Made by a program: the position numbers and the translations under genes. A stretch of 7,718 bases of DNA from Candidatus Staskawiczbacteria bacterium (GTDB lineage: Bacteria; Patescibacteriota; Minisyncoccia; Minisyncoccales; Staskawiczbacteraceae). Where the stretch lies: contig JAPLZA010000062.1 of the NCBI GenBank assembly GCA_026395275.1, positions 1 through 7,718 of the forward strand, in the 5' to 3' direction. The notes under the pieces were generated by a model that searched no databases, was not told the DNA's origin, and was given only the letters and a program-made list of their open reading frames with translations. Below are positions 1 through 5,106 of this stretch, piece by piece. Position 1 is the stretch's first letter. Every line of letters begins with the position of its first letter.

Positions 1-11
1 AATTAAACAAA

Positions 12-40
12 TTGACTTTGAGTTATTTTTGTGATAAAAA
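12..40 (+). promoter_or_regulatory. Putative sigma70-type promoter of the tRNA-Ser gene
   Basis: A -35-like TTGACT (12-17) is followed by a 17-base spacer and a -10-like TAAAAA (35-40), with TG at 32-33 giving an extended -10. Transcription would begin near base 46-48, at the first base of the tRNA, so there would be almost no 5' leader to remove. The -35 matches five of six consensus positions and the -10 four of six. The sequence match is direct; promoter activity is inferred. Confidence 0.5.
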
Positions 41-47
41 TAAACGC

Positions 48-132
48 GGAGGAATCGCATAGTGGCTATTGCACCGGTCTTGAAAACCGGAACCCCTCAC
101 GGGGTTCGTGAGTTCGAGTCTCACCTCCTCCG
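48..132 (+). tRNA. tRNA-Ser, anticodon UGA (class II, long variable arm)
   Basis: The cloverleaf folds by hand. The acceptor stem starts at 48 (GGAGGA) and pairs with 126-131. The D stem is GCA/TGC (57-59 with 70-72). The anticodon stem is CCGGT/ACCGG (74-78 with 86-90), with loop CTTGAAA and anticodon TGA at 81-83, which reads UCA serine codons. The long variable arm (91-107) pairs AACCCC with GGGGTT, and the T arm GTGAG/CTCAC encloses TTCGAGT (113-119). The seventh acceptor pair would be A54-C125, a mismatch. The discriminator base is G132, as expected for serine tRNAs. The 3' CCA is not encoded, so it must be added after transcription. Two further outside pairs (G46-C133, C47-G132) lengthen the stem in the precursor, and a T6 run follows. 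Confidence 0.95.
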
Positions 133-158
133 CTTTTTTAATAAAAAATTAAAAATTC

Positions 159-566
159 ATGAAAAATAATACCCATAAGGGCACAAATAAAAAATTTGCG
201 TGCGTTATAAATTGCATGGACGGCAGAGTCCAGGAAGTTGTAAAAAACCATATTAAAAAAACATATGACGTTCATTATGTTGATATGGTTACCGAGCCCG
301 GCCCAAATAAAATTTTGGCGGAAAATTTAAGCAAGACAATAATTGAAAATATTAGAAAAAGAATTGAAATTTCTGTTCATCACCATGGCTCTAAAGTTGT
401 GGCAATTGTAGGACATTTTGGTTGCGCAGGAAATCCTGTCGAAAAAGAAGAGCAGGTAAAACATTTGAAAAAAGCAAAGGAAATAGTCGAGTCGTTTAGT
501 TTTCCCGTGGAAATAACTCTTTTATGGGTTGAAGGTGATTGGAAAACAATTGAGCCAATAAAATAA
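159..566 (+). CDS. Beta-carbonic-anhydrase-like zinc protein, short form
   Basis: This 135-residue cytoplasmic protein resembles beta-class carbonic anhydrases, which interconvert CO2 and bicarbonate. The expected zinc-site residues are visible: C19 with the D21/R23 dyad in CMDGR (CxDxR), then H86 and C89 in GHFGCAG (HxxC). The 67-residue gap from C19 to H86 is close to that of known enzymes. At 135 residues it is clearly shorter than the usual beta enzyme of about 200, and the segment after the HxxC motif is brief. It therefore probably belongs to the compact 'putative carbonic anhydrase' group, whose activity is less certain. There is no membrane segment. The start is the first ATG after the tRNA (26 bases away), with no Shine-Dalgarno. 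With no clear terminator between them it may be co-transcribed with the tRNA. A strong hairpin terminator follows its stop. Family assignment is fairly secure; catalysis is inferred. Confidence 0.78.
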   Translation: MKNNTHKGTNKKFACVINCMDGRVQEVVKNHIKKTYDVHYVDMVTEPGPNKILAENLSKTIIENIRKRIEISVHHHGSKVVAIVGHFGCAGNPVEKEEQVKHLKKAKEIVESFSFPVEITLLWVEGDWKTIEPIK

Positions 567-569
567 TAA

Positions 570-599
570 AAAAAGCACTCTTTTTACAGAGTGCTTTTT
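570..599 (+). terminator. Rho-independent terminator after the carbonic-anhydrase-like gene
   Basis: A perfect 12-bp stem (570-581 with 588-599) closes a six-base loop TTTTAC. Its core is AGCACTCT/AGAGTGCT, with an A-run on the 5' side and a T-run on the 3' side. It begins four bases after the stop codon. Because the A and T runs are symmetric it could stop transcription from either direction. Confidence 0.9.
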
Positions 600-601
600 G
601 A

Positions 602-630
602 TTGACTAAAGCATTTAATTATCGTAATAT
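602..630 (+). promoter_or_regulatory. Putative promoter of the CDP-alcohol phosphatidyltransferase gene
   Basis: TTGACT (602-607), a 17-base spacer and TAATAT (625-630) lie just after the upstream terminator and before the next gene. The -35 is the same hexamer, with the same preceding A, as at the tRNA promoter. Transcription would start near 637, leaving a leader of about 50 bases before the GTG. The -10 matches four of six consensus bases, so this is moderate evidence. Its position between a terminator and an isolated gene supports it. Confidence 0.5.
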
Positions 631-674
631 TCATAGCGTGACAAGAACGTTTTGAACCTTGAAAATTAGGAAAA

Positions 675-680
675 AAGGAG
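675..680 (+). promoter_or_regulatory. Strong Shine-Dalgarno that fixes the GTG start at 688
   Basis: AAGGAG lies seven bases upstream of GTG at 688-690. This is ideal spacing, and it justifies a non-ATG start at this point. It is the only clear Shine-Dalgarno in front of a gene in this window; the six pilus genes, comF and the carbonic-anhydrase-like gene have none. Confidence 0.8.
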
Positions 681-687
681 ATTTAAG

Positions 688-1368
688 GTGAAAATTTTAC
701 CCTATATCCTTGGAACCCTTTCAACTTGTGGTTGCACATGGTTTGTTGTTTGTCTGATATGGCGTCGCCGATGGCTTCTTACAAACCTGGCTAACATTAT
801 AACTGGGTTGGGTATCAAGTTTTGCTTCGGTCTTCTGTGGTTGGTTGTTTTTTATCCAGAAAAGACTTTTGCTATACTTTCACTTGCCGGGGTAGTAATT
901 TTATCTGATTGGGCAGATGGAGTTGTGGCGCGTTATTTTGAGAATAAAGGTTACCATGGTAGCGTAAGCAATTTTGGCAAGGGGATGGATCGCTTCAGGG
1001 ACAAGTTTTTTCAGCTTACGATGTTCTCGTATTTCCTTCCCCATAAGCAGATTGATTCTTTGCTTGAATGGGCAATTTGTCCATTTATGATCGTCGAAAC
1101 CTTTTTGTTGTTGCTGCTGTTTCTAGGAATAAAGAGAAAAACTGATGTGGCGGCAGGCGCGTGGGGCAAAGCTAAAATGGTCCTGACGAGCATTGGCATT
1201 CTTGCCTGCATGGCGGTTATTATGGTTAAAGAGCGCGGGACAAAGGTTCCACACTATATAGACCAGCTTTTATTCTTGATATTTGTGATTTCGCTTGGCC
1301 TCGCTGTTATGAGCCTCATAAAACATGTGGTAAAACATCGCGCAGAGCTAAAAAAATCTCATCTGTGA
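688..1368 (+). CDS. CDP-alcohol phosphatidyltransferase family membrane enzyme
   Basis: This 226-residue integral membrane protein belongs to the family that transfers a phosphatidyl group from a CDP-linked lipid to an alcohol (PgsA-like phosphatidylglycerophosphate synthases and relatives). The signature is present: D74-x2-D77-G78-x2-A81-R82, then G97-x3-D101-x3-D105. These acidic residues bind the catalytic metals. The family's N-terminal NLxNIIT-like stretch is at 33-39, and the W159-G160-K161 motif (GAWGKAKMVLTS, 157-168) matches the conserved segment after the active site. Hydrophobic segments lie near 7-25, 41-72, 127-147, 165-180 and 192-211. The AR-to-G spacing is 14 residues instead of the usual 8 or so, and there is an extra membrane segment before the normal start. 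The gene has its own promoter, Shine-Dalgarno and terminator. Hand-counted GC is 25-34 of 60 in four 60-base blocks, against 17-19 in sampled pil blocks. The acceptor alcohol cannot be told from sequence; PgsA-like is only the most familiar possibility. Confidence 0.88.
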   Translation: MKILPYILGTLSTCGCTWFVVCLIWRRRWLLTNLANIITGLGIKFCFGLLWLVVFYPEKTFAILSLAGVVILSDWADGVVARYFENKGYHGSVSNFGKGMDRFRDKFFQLTMFSYFLPHKQIDSLLEWAICPFMIVETFLLLLLFLGIKRKTDVAAGAWGKAKMVLTSIGILACMAVIMVKERGTKVPHYIDQLLFLIFVISLGLAVMSLIKHVVKHRAELKKSHL

Positions 1369-1375
1369 AGTTAAC

Positions 1376-1403
1376 ACTCGGGCGCGTTCGCACCGAGTTT
1401 TTT
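1376..1403 (+). terminator. Rho-independent terminator after the phosphatidyltransferase gene
   Basis: ACTCGG (1376-1381) pairs with CCGAGT (1393-1398). A further short G-C pairing inside (1384-1385 with 1390-1391) closes around GTTC. The T-run 1398-1403 follows. It starts eight bases after the stop. In the opposite direction there is no T-run, so it is not a convincing terminator for the convergent comF gene. Confidence 0.8.
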
Positions 1404-1411
1404 ATTACATT

Positions 1412-2146
1412 TTATCCTTCGCGCGCAATGCAGATTCCCCAGACACTTTTAGCGCCGTTTTCTTTTAAAACTTTGGCGCATTCTTGCATGGTAGATCCGG
1501 TTGTATAAACATCATCAACCAAAAATATATTCTTTCCAGAAATTTTTTCTGGTTTTTTTATTAGAAAAACATTTTCCAAATTCATTTCTCTTTCTAGCTT
1601 TGATAATTCCATTTGAGACGCCGTTGGTTTTATTTTTGTTAAAACATCAGAAAGAGTAGGAATATGTAAAACTTTAGACAATTCTTCTGCCAATTCTTCA
1701 GATTGGTTATAGCCACGAATTTTCAGTTTACTTTTATCTAAAGGAACTGGTATCAAAATTGCGGGGACTCCGTTGGGTGCCCAAATTTCATCAGTATTTT
1801 TTTCTGAAAGCACAAAGTGTTCTATTAAAATACTGGCTAAAGTTTTTGCAAGGTCTTTTAGATATGGTTTATATTTAAATTCATAAATTAATTTTCTGGT
1901 AAGAGTTTTCTCTTTGTAGGAGAGGGCAAAATATAAGCCGGAAAGGGTTTTATTCTGGCACCGTTGGCATTTCCCCTGTTTGCCGACAGGCAGACGTTGA
2001 GGTTTTGTATCACAAAGGCAGTAGTTATGTTCGGAAATATCTAAAAGCGCTCGGCAATCGTCGCATAAATAAGTGCCTTCTTTTTGGCACCCTAAACAGA
2101 ACTTTGGGAAGAATAAATCGAGTAAAAAGTCTTTAGAGTTATCCAC
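1412..2146 (-). CDS. comF: ComF family phosphoribosyltransferase-like protein
   Basis: This 244-residue cytoplasmic protein belongs to the ComF family, needed for natural transformation in several bacteria and built from a zinc finger plus a type I phosphoribosyltransferase domain. Cysteine pairs at C17/C20, C28/C31, C43/C45 and C60/C63 form the N-terminal zinc region. The LIPVPL stretch (131-136) and RGYNQ (144-148) are typical family motifs, and DDVYTTGST (211-219) is the PRPP-binding loop. Length is normal. The start is GTG (bases 2146-2144) without a Shine-Dalgarno, placed shortly after a consensus -10. An insertion of about nine residues (51-59, around LPVGKQ) separates the third and fourth cysteine pairs and coincides with a DNA palindrome. 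The gene is divergent from the type IV pilus operon, and both kinds of gene take part in DNA uptake elsewhere. The family call is secure; its exact role is unknown even in well-studied relatives. Confidence 0.93.
   Translation of the reverse strand: MDNSKDFLLDLFFPKFCLGCQKEGTYLCDDCRALLDISEHNYCLCDTKPQRLPVGKQGKCQRCQNKTLSGLYFALSYKEKTLTRKLIYEFKYKPYLKDLAKTLASILIEHFVLSEKNTDEIWAPNGVPAILIPVPLDKSKLKIRGYNQSEELAEELSKVLHIPTLSDVLTKIKPTASQMELSKLEREMNLENVFLIKKPEKISGKNIFLVDDVYTTGSTMQECAKVLKENGAKSVWGICIAREG
1976..1993. repeat. Short imperfect palindrome inserted in frame within comF
   Basis: On the plus strand CTGTTTG (1976-1982) can pair with CAGGCAG (1987-1993) around the loop CCGA, with two G-T wobbles. 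On the coding strand the element starts CTGCCTGTCGGCA and encodes LPVGKQ (comF residues 52-57). It sits between two cysteine pairs of the zinc finger, where family members normally have only a few residues. The palindrome is seen directly. That it belongs to a dispersed repeat family giving LPxGRQ-like peptides in Patescibacteria and related genomes is from memory and not checked. Confidence 0.6.
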
Positions 2147-2147
2147 A

Positions 2148-2176
2148 GTGATATTGTCTTGATTCTATTATATACT
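2148..2176 (+). promoter_or_regulatory. Putative pilM promoter, nearly leaderless
   Basis: TATACT (2171-2176) matches five of six -10 consensus positions and would start transcription near 2183, only a few bases before the pilM ATG at 2187. No good -35 lies at the right distance (GTGATA at 2148-2153). An alternative pair is TTGTCT (2154-2159) with TAATAT (2177-2182), which would start transcription at about the ATG itself. Either reading gives a transcript with almost no leader. This is the only space between pilM and the divergent comF, so some promoter must lie here unless it sits inside comF. Confidence 0.4.
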
Positions 2177-2196
2177 TAATATAATTATGGCTTCAA
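2167..2196 (-). promoter_or_regulatory. Putative comF promoter overlapping the pilM start
   Basis: Read on the minus strand, a perfect TATAAT occupies 2172-2167. TTGAAG (2196-2191) lies 18 bases upstream as a partial -35. The start would be near 2160, giving a leader of about 14 bases before the comF GTG. The element overlaps the first codons of pilM and the pilM -10, so the two promoters would compete or be co-regulated. Confidence 0.5.
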
Positions 2197-3302
2197 ATTT
2201 CCTAAGTAATTTTAATATAGGAAAGCTTAATGTTTTTGCTAACCCTGCAAAAATGTTTTTTCCTAAAAGAATGGTTGGAATTGATGTTGGAACAGCCTCA
2301 ATTAAAGTTGTTGAAATATCAAGGTGGGGGCAGGGGAAAACACTCGAAAATTATGCAGAAATAAAGTCAGAATCTCTTTATAAAGAACCATTTAGAAATG
2401 CTGAAAAAGGAAGTTATTTACTTTCTAATTATTTTGTTTCCAGGGCAGTAAGAGCTGTTTTAGACGAGGCCAGAATAAGGACTAAAGCAGTTGTGTTTTC
2501 AATTCCTGATTTTTCAACTTTTTGCACATCTTTTGATTTGCCTCCAATGAATCAAAGCGAGCTACAAGACGCAGTATATTATAATGCATCACAATACATT
2601 CCTTTGCCAATAACAGAAACAACTTTAGACTGGAAATTAATAGGCGGAACTCCGGGAGACAAGCAGTCGTCGTTAAAAATATTTTTAGTGGCAATCCCAA
2701 ATCAAGTTATACAAGATTATCAGAAAGTTGCTCAAATGGCCGGCGTAGAACTTTATGCTGTAGAGGCTGAAGCGCTTGGGTTGGTTAGATCTTTGGTGAA
2801 AGAGAACAAAGATTGCAAGTGTTTAGTGGATATAGGGGTTCAAAGTACAACAATAAACATAATAGATAAAAAAGATTTGAAAAAAAGTTACAGCTTTGAT
2901 TTCGCCGGGGGACAACTTACTTACAGTATAGCTTCGGCCTTAGGCATGGGACACATGGAAGCAGAAAGCGTAAAAAACAAAGAGGGGCTGACCTCTTCGA
3001 AGGAAGAAATTTCTAAAACATTATATTTATTAATAGACCCTTTAATAATTGAAATAAAAAAAGTATTATCAGATTTTTATCAGCAGGAGGGCAAAGAAGT
3101 CAGCACGGTTTATCTTACCGGAGGCACATCTCTTTTGCCCGGGCTGAGAGAATATATTTCAGAAGTTTTAAAAAAGAAAGTAGAAATACCGAATTGTTTT
3201 TCTGACCTTTTATATCCACCGATTCTAGGAGAAACTTTAGAAAAAATGGCGCCAAGTTTTTCTGTTGCCGCAGGAGTAGCGCTTGGGGGATTGGAAACAT
3301 AA
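2187..3302 (+). CDS. pilM: Type IV pilus assembly protein PilM (actin-like ATPase)
   Basis: This 371-residue cytoplasmic protein has the actin/FtsA-like fold of PilM, which binds the tail of PilN and links the membrane alignment complex to the motor ATPases. The phosphate-1 loop is GIDVGTASIK (31-40), the phosphate-2 loop DIGVQSTTI (215-223), and the adenosine loop TGGTSLLPG (311-319). The AEALGLVR stretch (194-201) is also typical. Before the ATPase fold is a 28-residue N-terminal extension containing FFPKR, so the ATG at 2187 was kept over M29, where shorter relatives would begin. No Shine-Dalgarno is present and the transcript may be leaderless. It is the first gene of a run of six pilus genes, 47 bases ahead of pilN, and divergent from comF. 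Confidence 0.95.
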   Translation: MASNFLSNFNIGKLNVFANPAKMFFPKRMVGIDVGTASIKVVEISRWGQGKTLENYAEIKSESLYKEPFRNAEKGSYLLSNYFVSRAVRAVLDEARIRTKAVVFSIPDFSTFCTSFDLPPMNQSELQDAVYYNASQYIPLPITETTLDWKLIGGTPGDKQSSLKIFLVAIPNQVIQDYQKVAQMAGVELYAVEAEALGLVRSLVKENKDCKCLVDIGVQSTTINIIDKKDLKKSYSFDFAGGQLTYSIASALGMGHMEAESVKNKEGLTSSKEEISKTLYLLIDPLIIEIKKVLSDFYQQEGKEVSTVYLTGGTSLLPGLREYISEVLKKKVEIPNCFSDLLYPPILGETLEKMAPSFSVAAGVALGGLET

Positions 3303-3316
3303 TACGAATAAAATAA

Positions 3317-3334
3317 ATCTATTGTATAATAGAT
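3317..3334 (+). promoter_or_regulatory. Hairpin with an exact TATAAT between pilM and pilN
   Basis: The 47-base gap between pilM and pilN contains a perfect 7-bp inverted repeat, ATCTATT (3317-3323) and AATAGAT (3328-3334), around GTAT. Overlapping it is a consensus -10, TATAAT (3325-3330), 19 bases before the pilN ATG. No acceptable -35 lies 16-18 bases upstream. It could be a weak internal promoter or an RNA processing or stability hairpin. All pairs but two are A-T, so chance is a real possibility. Confidence 0.3.
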
Positions 3335-3349
3335 AAAATATAAGCACAT

Positions 3350-4018
3350 ATGGATTTTTCCATAATTTATCAATTAAGAACAAAGCAATACTGGTGGATG
3401 GACGTCATTCTTTATTTTGTGATATCTCTTTTGGTATCTACTTTGCTTTGTTATTTTATTTTTTCTGCTAAAAACAACCAGCAAAGAAAAGAAATACAAA
3501 ATGTAATTGCCAGCATAGCAATGCAGGGCACAGCAAAACAGAAACAACAGGAACAGGATGTTATTAACTATAGGAATAAGATTAATGATTTTTCTAATTT
3601 ATTAAAAAATCATGAGTTTGCCTCAAATGCTTTTGCTTTTATAGAGAAACAAACAATGCCTAATGTTTGGTTTAAGCAAATTAACTTAGATGAAGGAAAT
3701 GCCACAATACAACTGTCGGGTGAGGCCAACAGTATGGACACTTTTTCTAGACAGGTGGCGATTTTTGAGAGTAATAAATATATTAAAAATTTAGGAACTT
3801 TAAATTCTTCATTAGGCGGGTCTGCAAAAGTTGATTTCAATATATATATTGGGTTAGACAGAAGCGTATTTGGGTACCTTTCTTCAAATACCGCAAGTTC
3901 AAAGACCGTCACTCAGCCGACAAACCAAACAACGCAACAGCCTAAAACACCGGCACAGCAGACTCAGGTGATTCAACAGAATAATACAATCACGAATATT
4001 CCGGTTAATAGTAAATAA
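3350..4018 (+). CDS. pilN: PilN-like type IV pilus alignment protein
   Basis: This 222-residue single-pass membrane protein fits PilN, which pairs with PilO in the membrane and holds PilM by its cytoplasmic tail. A short N-terminal cytoplasmic tail (1-17) precedes the membrane segment (about 18-39). A polar, probably coiled-coil stretch follows (42-88), then a PilN-type alpha/beta domain (about 90-170) with alternating strands such as ATIQLSGEA (118-126). The usual INLLP-type PilM-binding motif is not recognisable; MDFSIIYQLR stands in its place. The C-terminal tail (178-222) is rich in Gln, Thr, Asn and Pro, low in complexity and probably unstructured. Assignment rests on topology, domain pattern and position between pilM and pilO, since sequence identity in this family is always low. 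There is no Shine-Dalgarno. Confidence 0.82.
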   Translation: MDFSIIYQLRTKQYWWMDVILYFVISLLVSTLLCYFIFSAKNNQQRKEIQNVIASIAMQGTAKQKQQEQDVINYRNKINDFSNLLKNHEFASNAFAFIEKQTMPNVWFKQINLDEGNATIQLSGEANSMDTFSRQVAIFESNKYIKNLGTLNSSLGGSAKVDFNIYIGLDRSVFGYLSSNTASSKTVTQPTNQTTQQPKTPAQQTQVIQQNNTITNIPVNSK

Positions 4019-4042
4019 AATATAAAAATAAGCGAGACACAA

Positions 4043-4576
4043 ATGCAAATAGATCGTCCAATAACTATAGCGCTGATTCTTTTTATCATTTTATTGTTGA
4101 TATTCTTTTTGGTAGCTCCAGAATACAACACATTTTTAAGTTTGCAGACACAGATTGCTGAGAAAAACGCCGAATACAAATCTCAGTTTGCTTATTACGG
4201 AGCCATAGTAAAAACATATGACGATTTGCAAAATCATAAAAAAGAAATAAGCAAAATTGATGATGCTTTGCCTCAGAACCCTTCTTTTGCCCAGACAGTT
4301 TATTTTTTACAGAAGACAGCGCAACAAAACGGTTTGGTTGTTAAAAATTTATCCTTGTCCAAATCGTCTTCTAATGAAGTGGGGAATAGTTATGCCGGTT
4401 CTGTAAAAGATATAGGCTTTACGATGGACTTATTGGGAGGATATACATCTTTACAAAGCTTTATTGTTTCTTTGGAAAAATCTTCACGTCTTTTTGAAGT
4501 CACTAATATTTCTTTCGGCACTTCTGCGGGATCGCCCTACACATTTAGTTTGCAAATAAAAGCCCATTCATATTAA
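4043..4576 (+). CDS. pilO: PilO-like type IV pilus alignment protein
   Basis: This 177-residue protein has one N-terminal membrane segment (6-25), a coiled-coil stretch (28-75) and a ferredoxin-like domain of the PilO type. The second half carries the family pattern of a strand ending in Gly-Gly-Tyr, then a helix with Phe and LEK: DLLGGYTSLQSF (129-140), SLEKSSRLF (143-151) and VTNISF (153-158). In known systems PilO dimerises with PilN and sets the spacing of the pilus machine. It follows pilN by 24 bases and precedes the next gene by 22, so the genes are almost certainly one operon. Its length is slightly below the roughly 200 residues of proteobacterial PilO. There is no Shine-Dalgarno. 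Confidence 0.85.
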   Translation: MQIDRPITIALILFIILLLIFFLVAPEYNTFLSLQTQIAEKNAEYKSQFAYYGAIVKTYDDLQNHKKEISKIDDALPQNPSFAQTVYFLQKTAQQNGLVVKNLSLSKSSSNEVGNSYAGSVKDIGFTMDLLGGYTSLQSFIVSLEKSSRLFEVTNISFGTSAGSPYTFSLQIKAHSY

Positions 4577-4598
4577 AACGAATTAAAAATTATCGTCC

Positions 4599-5084
4599 AT
4601 GGCAGTAGTATTCATATCACCAAAAAAGAGGCAAAGGATGTTTTTTGCAGGGATAACAGCTGTGTTTTTGTTACTTTTGCTTGTTATTTTTTTGGGAGTT
4701 TTCTTGGTTGGACCAAAACAGACATTGCCAACAACGGTTTTTGATAAGTCTAAAATTGAAGTAGACATGAGTATTTTTTCTTCAAACCAATTTAAAAATC
4801 TTCAGCCTTATACTAAAATAGACATACAATATAGCTATAAAGCTACTACTAAAGATAAGAAAACAAAATCAGGTTTTATTTCTGCTACTTCAATAAATGA
4901 CGCTAAAACAAAATTAAAAAACCAAGGATTGACCGTAGCTACTTTAAAAGAAGTAACTATCGGCAGAAATAATCCTTTTATCCCATATTACACAGTTACT
5001 AAGTTAAATCAGGGCACAGGAGTTGTAACAACGCAAAGCGAGACTTCTATAACTGTTCTGGCAGTTCCAGTAACCGGAAAATAA
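4599..5084 (+). CDS. Single-pass membrane protein in the pilP position with PilC/GspF-like N-terminal motif
   Basis: This 161-residue protein is not a family I can name with confidence. It has a basic N-terminus (KKRQR, 9-13), one long membrane segment (about 15-38) and an extracytoplasmic domain. Residues 78-117 (YSYKA, then a basic turn, SGFISA, a helix with alanine and leucine, and NQGL at 108-111) resemble the start of PilC/GspF platform proteins, whose pattern is YxYKAxD, GxIxA, then LxxxGL. Directly after comes IGRNNPFIP (121-129), reminiscent of the RDPF motif of PilP. There is no lipobox. Its position after pilO and before pilB matches pilP in the pilMNOP order. It may therefore be a PilP analogue working with PilN/PilO, but both resemblances are by eye and short. 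Confidence 0.6.
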   Translation: MAVVFISPKKRQRMFFAGITAVFLLLLLVIFLGVFLVGPKQTLPTTVFDKSKIEVDMSIFSSNQFKNLQPYTKIDIQYSYKATTKDKKTKSGFISATSINDAKTKLKNQGLTVATLKEVTIGRNNPFIPYYTVTKLNQGTGVVTTQSETSITVLAVPVTGK

Positions 5085-5106
5085 TTTAACAGTTAATAAA
5101 AAAACG

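Noticed and set aside
1011..1211. Minus-strand open frame of 66 codons inside the phosphatidyltransferase gene
   Set aside because: It lies wholly opposite a gene with clear family motifs, shows no recognisable protein features and has no start signals.
1376..1411. The hairpin between the convergent genes as a terminator also for comF
   Set aside because: On the minus strand the stem is followed by GTTAAC and not a T-run, so intrinsic termination in that direction is not supported.
3610..3912. Minus-strand open frame of 100 codons inside pilN
   Set aside because: It is a shadow of the pilN reading frame with no motif, no Shine-Dalgarno and no independent promoter.
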